A DNA stretch of 64,000 bases from Tetranychus cinnabarinus. Lineage: Eukaryota > Arthropoda > Arachnida > Trombidiformes > Tetranychidae. The notes beneath the pieces are model-generated. The model ran no database searches, was not told the DNA's origin, and saw nothing but the letters and a program-made list of their open reading frames with translations. This document shows, piece after piece, positions 25,016 to 36,052 of this stretch. The stretch spans positions 13,655,001-13,719,000 of the forward strand of contig WHVY01000002.1 in NCBI GenBank assembly GCA_022266195.1, given 5' to 3'. The position numbers and the translations under genes were made by a program. The first letter of the stretch is position 1, and each line of letters opens with the position of its first letter.

Positions 25016-28000
25016 TTAATCTTTGGGTCGAGAAGCTTTCTTCTTTTTCTTTTTGTAAAAACAGCAACATCTATAATAAAAAAAGGAAGAAAAAATATTT
25101 TTAATTTAAAAATGGTCGTATAATAGTAACGATTTTAGAAAAAAGTAAAATATTTTAGTAAATTAGATAATTTGAAAGATACTTACTTCGTTTCGGATAC
25201 AACCTCCACTTCAGCAGGATCTTGGACTCTAGATTTAGAATGACCGGTTCCTGGATCATCATTAGTTAATTCTCCGTTAGTTGAGCTAACAACTTGCACT
25301 GAGCCATGTCTATCGGCTGGGGTCAAGTATTCTTTCATAGGTCCTATATTTTTATGGTAATCCTTTTCAATTCTTTCATTTCTCTCTCTTATTTTAAATC
25401 TATCTGAATCTACACTTTTATCGCCATCCGCCCATTGCTAACAAGTGAATAGGTCAAAGTGGGAAAGTGCAATAAAAGTGGGTAGACATGGCAACAGAAA
25501 AGTAGATGGAAAGTTTGTATAAATATGGAGGAAAAAAAGGAGGAAAAGATTAATTAGATAATGTATATTAATACCTAATTAAGCAGGAATAAAATCTTCC
25601 TGGATTATTCAATGAAAAACAAATCATCAGATGATTGAATAAGGCATGTTTTCATTGTGATTGATCAGAAACGTACTTGATTTACTGAGTACCAATCAAA
25701 TACACCATCATGTGAGAATCCCTCTCGGTGAAATAGATCGATAAATAATTTTTTAAGATATTCGTAATCTGGGGTTTCAAAGAAGTCCAATCGACGAACA
25801 TAACGTAAGTATGTAGCAAACTCTTCTGGGAATCCTTCACATAAAATTTCAATCGGAGTAGCTCGTTTTGTGTCCCCAATCTTTTGATATCTTTCTTTAA
25901 GAGTATCTGCTTTTAATCCTTGCCAGGGCAAACTTCCCCGAAGGAAATACATGAACATATGCCCAAGAGCTTCCAAGTCATCTCTACGGCTTTGTTCTGT
26001 GAATAAAAAATTAAAAAATTGATTTAGATAAATTTCAAAACAATGAACGAGCAAGGTTCAGTATACTGTAATTAGCAATGTTTCGATAGCTATGAATAGA
26101 ATTAAATTCAATGAAATGACAACTAATCTTATCGGTGTGGATTCAAAATGCTTGATGAACTCGAGTTGATAAATAGAGAAGGGAAATACTTTTTAGAAAA
26201 ACAGAAAAATCTGAAATTATCTATGATAACGAGATAATGAGTTCTAGTTTTAACAGAATATTTTGACAACCAAATATAAACACCAAAAGTTTTGTTTGTT
26301 CAAAGCTATAATTTTATGTCTGGATTTTTGGATTATTTTTAAGGTAAGTTTTTCAATAATATACACATTGAAAAAATAAGTTCAATATTATTAATAAAGC
26401 TTGGTGAGGCTTACAGTTTGAGAACGAGCTAGAGGGTGCTAAAGTGGTTGTATTTGTTATTCGATAGTAAACATTTATAAAATCAGATATCTTAACTGAT
26501 TAAGAAATCAGGATCAATAAACAATCACTGTTATACAAGAAACATAAAAGATAGTATTTCTCATACTCATAGCAATTGTCAATTGTTCTCTTTGCGGAAG
26601 AAACACTAAAATAAGCTGGAAGAGTTTATTATCAACTATCGATTAAACCAGATAGCAGGAAAGGAAATTAGATTCATCAAAAGTCAAAATCACTTATGCT
26701 ACAGTTTGCTAAGGAAAAGCACTAAAAAATACCTAAGATTGACCAATAAGACCGTAGATTCAAGTGTCAAAAGCAATTTCAAATTGAAACTGCGTGAATG
26801 GTCAATTTGTATTGATTATAATAGTTACTTAGTTCAAGTATTCAACCTTAACCACTATTTTTTTAGAAGTCAACAAAAAAAACAAAAGATCTTTTTTTGG
26901 TGTAGATAATAACTTGAAACAAATAAAAAACTCAAAAAAGTCAGCAATAAGCGTAAACGCATTTTTCAATTGTATTATTTGACATTTAACTGAATCTAAA
27001 CCTTCAAAATTGTCGTAATACCGTCACACTTGTAATCATTTTCTGATCGGTTGTAGCACACATATTCATGCTGCTTGAAAAAAATAAAGTGTGGAATGAC
27101 TTGGCTTTCATTGTTTAAAGTAAATTGTAACCAAAACGTTATTAAGTAGATGAAGCTATTGAAAAAACTAGTGAATAGGTTAAAGGAGAAAAACTTGTTC
27201 ACCAAAAAGAATGTCTACTCAGAAGAGATAGAATAAAATATACAAGGACTTAAATTAACAGGATGACTGTTAAATTTACGGTTTCATGAGATGACTAAAA
27301 AGAAATAAGGGATTCCTAACCTTTGCCAAGATGTGTGTTGATACTCATGTATCTGGCAGTGCCGGTTAAACTTTTATGCTCTCGATAAGGAATATGCTTA
27401 TTTGTCTCTGGATCGATGTACTCCTTAGCTAGGCCAAAATCTATCATATGGATTACTGTTTTCTTGGAGTTCGGCCTCCCCAATAGAAAATTTTCAGGTT
27501 TGACGTCTCGATAAATGAGATGTTTGGAATGAACATATTCTATCCTATTAAACTGTATAAAGATGAGAAAATAAGCGTCAGTAACAATAAGGTTTAAAGA
27601 AGTTGTTTATGATCTAATAATACGTACCAATTGAAGTGCTATCTGAATGACTGTTTTAACTGAGAAACGACGTTCACATAGATCAAAGAGATCCTCTAAG
27701 CTTGGACCCAATAATTCCATAACCAAGGCATTAAATTTACCACAAGGTCCAAAGTAATATATTTTAGGAATGCCCTCTGGAAAGATCAAAGAATAATTGC
27801 ATTAGTAATATCCAGAATTTATGAGTAACCAAGTCATCTAAACATTAGACTTCTTTGATTAGTGCAAAAACACAAACTAAATTTACCACAATTGCCAAGA
27901 AGTTTGTAAAATCTATATTCCAAATGTAATTGTGGAGCTTTGGTTTTCATTGCTTCCAATTTAATGGCTACATGTTCGCCAGTGTACAAATTTTTACCTG

Positions 28001-28676
28001 CAAAGAAGAAAAGATCAGAATAAAACGGTAAGTTCTTTCAATTAGCGACAAAAAATTAACAACCTATAGCTTTATCTTGAGCTATCGCCAATACAGTTGA
28101 TTGGAGACATGACTACAATCAATCCAGTCCGGATTAATCTAATTCTTATGGCTCATAAATTAATTATACCGGTTGTTGTATAAATGTTACCAGATTATGA
28201 TTAGATGGTTAAATGAGTGAACATGAGAGAATGTGAACGATAAAAGAGGAGAAATATATAGAGAAATGGAGAGAAGGGAGAGGTGATGTGAGGTGAGAGA
28301 GGAAGAGTCAAAGGCCGGAATAAAATGAAACAAAGAACGAGAAGGTTAGCATTTACAAGATTTACTGATGGCCAAGGTGAATGGTTCCTTTCCTTCCCTT
28401 TTTTCCTACTCTCTTCTCTTTTCATATATGTATGGTTCAACTATCTTCCCATTCAACCAGTTTTAAGAAAAAAAAGAGGGGAGATGAAAACAGATAGTAC
28501 AAAAAAGGCCAAACTCCATATTTTAGGCCTTTGATAAACTTACCTAGTCTAAGTTCACCAAAATTACCGGAGCCAATTTTTTTGCCCACTTTGAAATTAG
28601 GTCCAACCATGAGAGAGCCAGAGGCACCTCCAGTTACACTCGAAGATGCTGAAGATATTCTCATTTGAGATTGCAT
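25016..28676 (-). CDS. CSNK1G: Casein kinase I gamma, seven exons
   Basis: Membrane-associated Ser/Thr kinase of the CK1 gamma class (Drosophila gilgamesh). Exons (minus): 28676-28544, 27997-27887, 27776-27628, 27552-27321, 25996-25677, 25437-25187, 25070-25016; phases agree and give 416 residues. Seen: glycine loop KKIGSGNFGELRLGK, VAIKLE lysine, YRDVKPENFLLG catalytic loop, DFGLAKEY, and the CK1 signature [20 protein letters not shown]. The tail VVSSTNGEL and EVEVV resembles vertebrate CK1 gamma, and the end KCCCFYKKKKKK gives the palmitoylation cysteines plus polybasic stretch that hold CK1 gamma at the plasma membrane. The start is the ATG at 28676; in-frame sequence further upstream lacks an ATG before a stop. 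Intron 4 is 1.3 kb. A LINE is inserted 306 bp upstream of the start codon. Confidence 0.96.
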
Positions 28677-28972
28677 TTGAAAACAATTTTGATGTTGACG
28701 GGTTTCACTACTTCTCTTTTTGACTCTTGAGCAATCCAAGTAAAAAAGTCTAGACAATTAATAAACAAATAGTCATCTTTGAGAGAAGATTAAAACAAAC
28801 CGTTGGGTAAAAATTTGTTACCTGAACTTAAAGTTATCATCAAACACAATAAAAAGTAAGATATAAATAATTAACCTTAATTATAATCACAATTAAAAAA
28901 AGAGAATTTTCTCCATAAAAGAAGTAGTATATTGGATGTAAACGAGCAAAACCAAAGCGAAATGAACAGTTG

Positions 28973-28982
28973 AGAACAAGTG
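28973..28982 (+). repeat. LINE target-site duplication, left copy
   Basis: AGAACAAGTG immediately precedes the inferred 5' end of the LINE. The same ten bases occur directly after the element's TAA-rich 3' tail at 33453-33462. Flanking bases differ on both sides, so the duplication is exactly 10 bp. Confidence 0.88.
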
Positions 28983-29217
28983 TTCTGCGCCATCTATCGA
29001 CTATCTATTCGACTGGTTTAAATTGTTGCCAATAGAAACCATCCTTGATTTGTACAATATTTAAAATGTTAAAATTTAGCTCTGCTAATTAATTGCCCTA
29101 ATTAGTGTATTTTTAATCTAATTACTATCCTTATAATACCAAAATAAAGTATAAGACTTCCCCTTCACAACGATATATAATTTGTGTGTTACAACCGTCA
29201 TCAAAGGCCCTTTTGGA

Positions 29218-30204
29218 ATGGAAAACGTAAACCACGTGGAGGCCCAAGCAAGCCTGCTTAAAGGAGTTCTTGAAGAGGTTAAATCCTACATCAAATCCTT
29301 TCTACCTGTCGCCTGTCTCAAGAAGAACGAACATGGAGTAGATGGAAGATTTCATCAACTACAACTGATGGTGGATCAATTGGTCCTAGCCAAACGACTT
29401 GATGCCAATCAGATCAGCCAAACTCAAGACCCCAATAGGCAAACGTATGCGACCAAGACCAAGAAAAGACCGGTTTCAAAGCTACTAATCATCCAGCCAA
29501 AGGGAACCAAGACTATAGCTCAAATTAATGACGATGTCAATGGACTTATAAGAAATGATCAGGAAATCCAGATCGAAAAACTATTCACCACCAAACAAGC
29601 AGTTAAAATGATCTCAAACGACTCCAAGATCAAAACAAAAATCCAGGACAAACTTAAAGAAGTAATTGGTGAAGATGCTTTTGAAATCAAGGAACCTCCG
29701 AAGCTTTTACCTCAAATATCCTTTGTGGTCAATGCGGATCAACTTGAAACAAAGGAAAATTTCATTAAAAGAAATAGACTGAACCCTGATAGCGTATGTG
29801 AATTCGTTGCCAAGTTTGAGTATAAAGACAGATTTAACAACGACAAGGCCAGAGTAATAGTTAGACTCTCTGGAGAGAACAGAACCTTGATTGAAACCAA
29901 AGGCAAGATCCATTCTGGTGCTCAAAGTGTTCCTTTCAAAGATAATTTCTATGTCAAAACCTGTAATAAATGTTACATGGTTGGACATACAACCAAATAC
30001 TGTCAACATGAAAGCAAGTGTAAGAATTGTCCACTTAATCATCAACACAAGGAATGTATAACCCCTGAATCCGACTGCTGTCTCCTGTGCTTAAACGCTG
30101 GTATTAAAAACCCAAAACATAAACAAAGATCCACAAGTTGTACTACTTACAATAATGAGGTGAGACGCCTCATGTCTTATATTGATTGGGACTACTGTCT
30201 TTAA
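29218..30204 (+). CDS. LINE ORF1 (gag-like nucleic-acid-binding protein)
   Basis: 328 residues from the first ATG, which has a reasonable context. The frame is open a little upstream but without ATG. The C-terminal third holds zinc knuckles: CNKCYMVGHTTKYC (CX2CX4HX4C), then a CX2C...H...C group, then a third cysteine-rich cluster. This arrangement is typical of ORF1 proteins of R1/jockey-type LINEs, which coat element RNA. The stop TAA overlaps the ORF2 start as TAATG, implying translational coupling. Confidence 0.92.
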   Translation: MENVNHVEAQASLLKGVLEEVKSYIKSFLPVACLKKNEHGVDGRFHQLQLMVDQLVLAKRLDANQISQTQDPNRQTYATKTKKRPVSKLLIIQPKGTKTIAQINDDVNGLIRNDQEIQIEKLFTTKQAVKMISNDSKIKTKIQDKLKEVIGEDAFEIKEPPKLLPQISFVVNADQLETKENFIKRNRLNPDSVCEFVAKFEYKDRFNNDKARVIVRLSGENRTLIETKGKIHSGAQSVPFKDNFYVKTCNKCYMVGHTTKYCQHESKCKNCPLNHQHKECITPESDCCLLCLNAGIKNPKHKQRSTSCTTYNNEVRRLMSYIDWDYCL

Positions 30205-33200
30205 TGGCCATTATCATATCAAGAAATTGTAACAAGTCTATTGCTACAACCAGCGACATCATATTGAATAGCAACTCCGATGTTGTCCTCTTACAAGAGG
30301 CCAATTTTAACGCCTTGATTGGACTAAAACTCAACCAGAGGGAAGTAATTTCCAACGGAAGAAGCGCTACAATTGTTAAAAAAGAAGATCTACTATCATC
30401 ACATAGAATTGGTAGTGATTCGCTTATATGCAGAGTAAAGATCAATGATATTGCGACCACCATAGCCAATTTGTACATTAGTCCAACTACAACAAATGAT
30501 GACTACCAAGAACAAATTGATAAAATTCAAAAATCCTTATCAGGCTACAAAGATTCACCAACCATCCTAATGGGAGATGCCAATGCCACCAACCCTGCCT
30601 GGTCATATGATGTCAGCAGACGTAATAAAGACAAAGGTCTCATACTTAAACAAGCAATGGATAGCCTAAATCTTACTTCTGTCAGCACTCCAGATAAACA
30701 CAACTATACCTATGTTCATCACACAGGATCCAAGCATTGGATTGATGTGGTTTTCAGTAACCTAAACAACATCTATGGCAAAACCAAAACTAAAATTTGT
30801 CTAAGTGACTGTCATCAAGACCATAGAAGCATCACCCTCATTTACTCTAATGGAAAAAGAAAGCCAACAAAGCTATGTTATACCGCCATCAATAACAATG
30901 CTTACCTCAAAAAATCTAATAATATTATTAATCAACAAACTTCACCAACATCCTTTGAAACATCCAAGCAACTAGACGAAGATCTAATTAAAATGAATAA
31001 AGATCTGTATGATGCATTGGAGAAATCGAAATTCAAAAAGAGGATAAAATCATTTTCAAAACAATCATTGGAACTCAACCAACTCAACAAAACACTAAAG
31101 TCACTAAAATCAGCGATCAAAGTTTCTCAAGATAAACTCTTCCTTGCTCATCAGATCAAACTTGTTAAGAGCTTTATGCTGAGCGAATTAAAGAAGGTAA
31201 TTTACAACAAATTTAACATCAAAAAAGATCCCAAAGCTGCCTGGTCAAACATCAAAAGAATAATAAAGCAACACACTGAAACCAAAGACATTTATCAACA
31301 AAATGTAACCAAACTACTTAATGACTACACCAGGGACGAAATACCTGATAAACCAACCATTCAAATCACACTCAGAAAGCCAGACAAAGAATATGTGAAC
31401 GAAACAAATCTTATGGATTTGCTCAAACAGCTAAATAACTCTGCTCCTGGTACCGACCAAATGAAAAAACATAATGCTAAAAATATAATAACTACCAACA
31501 TAGAATACTTTGTTCAACTTTACAACGTCTTGATACACAACAGCTATTATCCTTTCATTTGGAAAAGGTCCAGAGGCATAGTAATACCAAAGAGCGATGG
31601 TGAACGCACAAGACTCATTCAGTGCACGAACATCTTTAGCAAAATTCTCGAGTGTTATATCAATCAAGAAATTAATAAATCAATTCCTGTGGAATACTAT
31701 TTGCACCAACACGCCTATCTAGCTAGTAGATCAATCTCAACATGCCTGATGTCTTTCTTCAATCAACACAATTATACACACTGTACCATTCTACAGTCAG
31801 ACATCATTGGTGCCTTCGACTGTATTAAACACACATCCTTCATTGAGGAACTGAAAGACAAAATCAACATCAGAGTCTTACGACTAATAGTGTGCTTCTT
31901 GATTGACAGATACTGTGTCATCAGACAAAATGGAACTTACTGGTCTTGCAAGCTGAACAAAGGAGTTCCTCAGGGATCTGTTCTAGGTCCCAAACTCTTC
32001 ATCATCGGTCTAAACACAGTCATCAAAACCATCGCACAAAAATTCAACATGGTCCAGCCCGGAACTACTTATCATAGCATTCAAGAGATACCAAACTTCA
32101 ACCTACAAATCTACGCTGATGATATCTTCTTAGTAGTTAAAGGTTCTCGTAAACAACAAGAAGAGACATATGCACAATTAAGTGACATTACAGTTTCAAA
32201 AATCGAAGCATTCATGAGAGCTCTCAATGACAATCTCAATCGCATTGGTCTAAGTATCTCAGACAAGAAATCTCACATTTTAACTCATCACTCAAAAACT
32301 GAACATTTTAAAAAACTAACTTCAATCAATGTCGAGAAAGAGATAAGCATATTAGGCTTACCATGCAGTTTTGAAACCAAATTTGAACTCAACGTTGACA
32401 AGATCATCAAAAAAATAACTGCTGTCATCAAAAGAGTAAATTTCTCAATGAAATTACTCACTTCCCTTCCTCCCGAAATAATCAAAATTCTCATTAACTC
32501 ACTAATAACCAGTACCATTCTCCCCTACTCCGCCATTATTACTCCCAAACTAATAAATAACATATCACTCAGTAAACACCTTGATGACACCATCTACAGT
32601 CACTACAAAAAAATTTTCAACATAAAACCTCGACAAAACAAGCTTAGTGCCTACTCAGTACTTGGGATAAAACCTATTTGGCATAAACTCATTGAGACTG
32701 GAATAAAGCAAATTCTGGATGCCAACCTCAACAATCAAATTCCCTGCATTGACAACTATTACAACTCTATTAGAATCACTATTCGCAATGATAAAGCCTA
32801 CTGGAACCCCAAACTGCAAGCACAAAAACTAGCCTTGGAATATACCAACCAAATTTGGAAAAATACAATCAAAAATAAACAAAACCATAATCTTAAATTC
32901 ATACTACCACAATGGACCATCATGGACACTGAAAGTAAACTTTCTAACTACACCAATTTCGCCCTAGGATACTACAATTTCATCACACAAAATAAATCAT
33001 GTTCATGTGGCTTCGAAGCTCCTGACAATATCCATTGGATTGCACATTGTACCAAATATGCAGGACAAAGATACTACCTTGAACAACTATGTAATTCAAT
33101 CTATAAAAACAAACTCAACCTAATTCAATTCTGTCTAAGAAAACCCCAAATTTGTAAGATTTTCCTAAATATCCTCTTTCATCATGAAATCATTCCCCAA

Positions 33201-33218
33201 CTCACCACCAAAACTTAA
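30204..33218 (+). CDS. LINE ORF2 (APE endonuclease - reverse transcriptase)
   Basis: 1004 residues. The chosen ATG overlaps the ORF1 stop (TAATG). N-terminal apurinic-type endonuclease: LLQEAN at about 29-34, MGDANATNPAWS at about 123-134, IDVVFSNL, and SDCHQDHRSIT with the final Asp-His pair. Central reverse transcriptase: SDIIGAFDCIKH, GVPQGSVLGP, and the YADD catalytic box at about residue 637. C-terminal zinc motif CSCG-x8-H-x4-C near residue 932. No RNase H motif is seen. These are the activities for nicking target DNA and priming reverse transcription there. No inactivating mutation is seen. Confidence 0.95.
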   Translation: MAIIISRNCNKSIATTSDIILNSNSDVVLLQEANFNALIGLKLNQREVISNGRSATIVKKEDLLSSHRIGSDSLICRVKINDIATTIANLYISPTTTNDDYQEQIDKIQKSLSGYKDSPTILMGDANATNPAWSYDVSRRNKDKGLILKQAMDSLNLTSVSTPDKHNYTYVHHTGSKHWIDVVFSNLNNIYGKTKTKICLSDCHQDHRSITLIYSNGKRKPTKLCYTAINNNAYLKKSNNIINQQTSPTSFETSKQLDEDLIKMNKDLYDALEKSKFKKRIKSFSKQSLELNQLNKTLKSLKSAIKVSQDKLFLAHQIKLVKSFMLSELKKVIYNKFNIKKDPKAAWSNIKRIIKQHTETKDIYQQNVTKLLNDYTRDEIPDKPTIQITLRKPDKEYVNETNLMDLLKQLNNSAPGTDQMKKHNAKNIITTNIEYFVQLYNVLIHNSYYPFIWKRSRGIVIPKSDGERTRLIQCTNIFSKILECYINQEINKSIPVEYYLHQHAYLASRSISTCLMSFFNQHNYTHCTILQSDIIGAFDCIKHTSFIEELKDKINIRVLRLIVCFLIDRYCVIRQNGTYWSCKLNKGVPQGSVLGPKLFIIGLNTVIKTIAQKFNMVQPGTTYHSIQEIPNFNLQIYADDIFLVVKGSRKQQEETYAQLSDITVSKIEAFMRALNDNLNRIGLSISDKKSHILTHHSKTEHFKKLTSINVEKEISILGLPCSFETKFELNVDKIIKKITAVIKRVNFSMKLLTSLPPEIIKILINSLITSTILPYSAIITPKLINNISLSKHLDDTIYSHYKKIFNIKPRQNKLSAYSVLGIKPIWHKLIETGIKQILDANLNNQIPCIDNYYNSIRITIRNDKAYWNPKLQAQKLALEYTNQIWKNTIKNKQNHNLKFILPQWTIMDTESKLSNYTNFALGYYNFITQNKSCSCGFEAPDNIHWIAHCTKYAGQRYYLEQLCNSIYKNKLNLIQFCLRKPQICKIFLNILFHHEIIPQLTTKT

Positions 33219-33452
33219 CTAACTTTTCCCTCTATTCTAATACATTCAGTCTGTACCAAAACCATAAATATTACACCTCAACCGAGCGGCGCCAGTAAAA
33301 GCTGCAAGACATTCTCAGGAATGCCTGAATCTGAGGTAACTCTCATTAAAAATATTTAAGTTTTTATCACTAGTCTAAATGATTGATTTTATCATTTTTG
33401 TACTACAATGAACTGCAAGGCCTTGTACATAGCCCATAATAATAATAATTAC

Positions 33453-33462
33453 AGAACAAGTG
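33453..33462 (+). repeat. LINE target-site duplication, right copy
   Basis: AGAACAAGTG directly after the TAA-rich tail, identical to 28973-28982. Confidence 0.88.
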
Positions 33463-34990
33463 GACTCTCTTTGTATATGTGAACCTAAATAGACTCTTGA
33501 AAGATTACAAAATGATTTCAAATCATTGTTATATTTCCATTAATTGGATTACTTTTATTGGTCAAGCGAACTGGGCAAAGTTGCCAATGTTCAACACTAA
33601 TACGCCAATCTTTCCAGTAAACCTAGATGGTGAACCAATTAAAACCAGATGGGTCAGTTGAAGAAAAATTAAGCTTGAAAAGATTTTCAATAGTCTTCGA
33701 ATGTCGGCAGAAATGTGTTCTCAACCATGTAAAACGTGCTACTGATTATAATCCCTGAAGCGTCTTTTTTTGTGGCAACTGACTGTTTACATAGAAGACA
33801 AGACCTGAAGAGCCAATGTTCAAGATGATGCGAATATAGCTTCTAGAAATCGTCTTATAATGATTTTGAAAATCAGCCAGCGACTACATGGATGCTGATT
33901 AGGTTAATTATGCTCAACATTTTTCCGTTGCTGTTGAAGCGGCTTTATCTTTCTGACTTTAAATCCCAGAGTAGTCTCTAAATCTATTCACTGAAAATTT
34001 TAATGCTTAACAAGCCTCGAAATGTGTTTAAAGTTGGCTCTGTGTTTCCGCTTTTGAAATCAATTGAGTAACCGTCTTTTAACGACAGGTGTAACTGGGT
34101 TTAATTTTAGTTCCAATGTAAGATTATAATATCCATGTTGATTACTCATTGTATTGATTGTTGGAAATGTAACAGTTTATCTTATGTAATAGCCTAGTGT
34201 AATTTGACTCCGGGGTAACCATTACTCAATTCAATTTCGTCTTCTTACCCTTAACTACATTTTCAAATTCATCTTTAACTACTCTAATTGTATGGTTATT
34301 ATTTCCTACCTTATTAATCGTCATTCAAGTGTCTTTAATTATCTGACATTTAACGTGACTTAGTTTATCCATTTTCGTAGCTGGCCATTAAGCATAAATG
34401 TTGTTGTAGTTTGTTGTTGACCAGTTGAGTTTCTCATAGTTATATAAGGAATAACAAATGTAACTTGAACTTAAATTGTTCAAAACTAGCATCTTCTTTG
34501 ATTAATTTTATAAGAAAAAAAGCTTCTGAGTTGATAAAAGAGGATTGTTCAGCAATGGAAATATCAAAGTGTTACAATGCTAGTCATTTGATTTTCCTGG
34601 AAGATTTCCTGAAATTGTGGGTTTCGCTACTGAAAGTAGAAAAATTTACTAATTAAATAACAATTTCATTCTTACAGCTTATTGTGACGACAATTTAAAT
34701 CTAATTCCAAGTAAAATGGGTTAAGTACAGGCAAACCCAGACCACCAGATGTAACCTAAAGATTGATTATGAGATAAAAAAAAGTAGAATCAAATAATCA
34801 ATAAGATTTTGGCTTTAATTTGCATCTTGAATGCTTGAACGTGAATGATGACAAATAAATAAATGCATATAAATAACAAAAGAAATAGGCAAATAAATAA
34901 AAGGTCAAGTTTTTGGAAGAGGAGATTGGTATGAAGATGATAACAAGATAACATGATAAAAATGAATATATTCCTAGGAAGTTGAACACA
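33463..34990. other. Intergenic between LINE and SLC25A38
   Basis: No supported gene. Open frames near 33479 and 34465 lack domains and splice support. The end nearest 34990 should hold the SLC25A38 3' untranslated region. Confidence 0.5.
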
Positions 34991-36052
34991 TTATTTGACT
35001 CCTAACGTACGAATACAGTGTTCAAAAATAGTCCATGTAAAAGCAGTCATTAAAGCTCTTCTCATTAATCGTGGAGTTAACCCAATAAAGAAACCAATTG
35101 ATCCTTTATCTTTAAATATTATTGCAACCGATGAACTTAATTCAGGAAATCCTTTTGGATCAAGTTGCATTTTGGTCTTTACAACATCAGCTGGATGAGT
35201 AATAATGGAAGCAAAAATACCTGAAATAAGGCTACAAGTAAAATTTATGAACGTCTTCAGACTGGGTTGTCGCTTGTCATCATGATCTGAAGTTGTAATA
35301 TTTTTAAGTTGACTGTAAAACATATAATAGATTCCAGAATAAGGAGCATCTCTTAATATGGTTGGAAAGGCTCCGGAATAGAGTCCACGGAAACCATGTC
35401 GGTGGTAAATTAATTTAAATGCATTTGGAATACTATTATATGAGAAATTTCCACTTTCATAATGAGTTTTAATCACGGTAACGGGAAGTAAAATCGATGC
35501 TGATAATGAACGTGCAGAAAGTCCAATAAGCATGGCTTGAGATGCTGATGGTTTCTGATTGGCACCAGTGATTAGGGTTTGAAGTTGATGGAGTGAGGCA
35601 AAATAAAGTCCAACTCCGGGAATACAACGTAAAAGAGACTGGAAATAAAAGAAGAGATTAGGAAAAAATGAGTTAATTGTAAACATCTCTCCAGAATTGA
35701 ATAGTAAACTTTAGATAATTACCGGAACAGTTCCTTTCCATAATCCAATGATACTTTCAGTTCGAACCACATCAGTAAAAGTTGATACCATTCTCATCCT
35801 ATGCATAGCAACTCTGTTTAAAATAGTAATCAATAAATTAGAAATCAATAAAAAAACGTAACTTAATGAATAATTTACTTACGGTGAAGAAGAATTGGCT
35901 AAATATTCAATATTTTGCATACGAGTTTTAAGTAGATCCAAAGGTTGAAATAACAATGTTGAACATGATGAACTGAAGGAACCAATGATGAACGACCGGG
36001 CAATCGGGTTCTGTTGAAGATATTCAGTTAATTTGGTTGAATTAGGTGACAT
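34991..36052 (-). CDS. SLC25A38: Mitochondrial glycine carrier SLC25A38
   Basis: Inner-membrane carrier that imports glycine for heme synthesis (yeast Hem25). Exons (minus): 36052-35883, 35813-35723, 35638-34991; phases agree and give 302 residues, against 304 in human. The three carrier repeats are visible by their signatures PLDLLKTR, PVTVIKTHY and PADVVKTKM. Family-specific matches include the RTESIIGLWKG region, RCIPGVGLYF, THYESGNFSYNSI, HGFRGLYSGAFPTILRDAPYSGIYYMFY and PRLMRRALMTAFTWTIFEH. The start is the ATG at 36052, sixteen residues before the first helix. A TATCGATA sequence lies 400 bp upstream. Confidence 0.95.

Larger units (their letters stand above)
28983..33452 (+). mobile_element. 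Full-length non-LTR retrotransposon (LINE), about 4.47 kb
   Basis: A complete-looking LINE: 5' untranslated region of 235 bp, ORF1, ORF2, a 3' untranslated region and a TAA-repeat tail (AATAATAATAATTAC at about 33437-33452), bounded by a perfect 10-bp target-site duplication. A (TAA)n-type tail rather than poly(A), an APE-type endonuclease, three gag-like zinc motifs and lack of an RNase H domain fit the R1/I/jockey side of the LINE tree; I cannot name the clade. Both frames are free of stops and frameshifts, so insertion looks young. Coding DNA is richer in C (ACC, AAC, CTC codons) than neighbouring host genes. It sits head-to-head with casein kinase I gamma. Confidence 0.93.

Noticed and set aside
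26706..27205. Open frames on both strands inside the casein kinase region
   Set aside because: They lie in the 1.3-kb intron 4 and show no domain, and overlap each other in random fashion.
29707..32518. Antisense open frames within the LINE
   Set aside because: Shadows of ORF1 and ORF2; the sense frames have full domain support.
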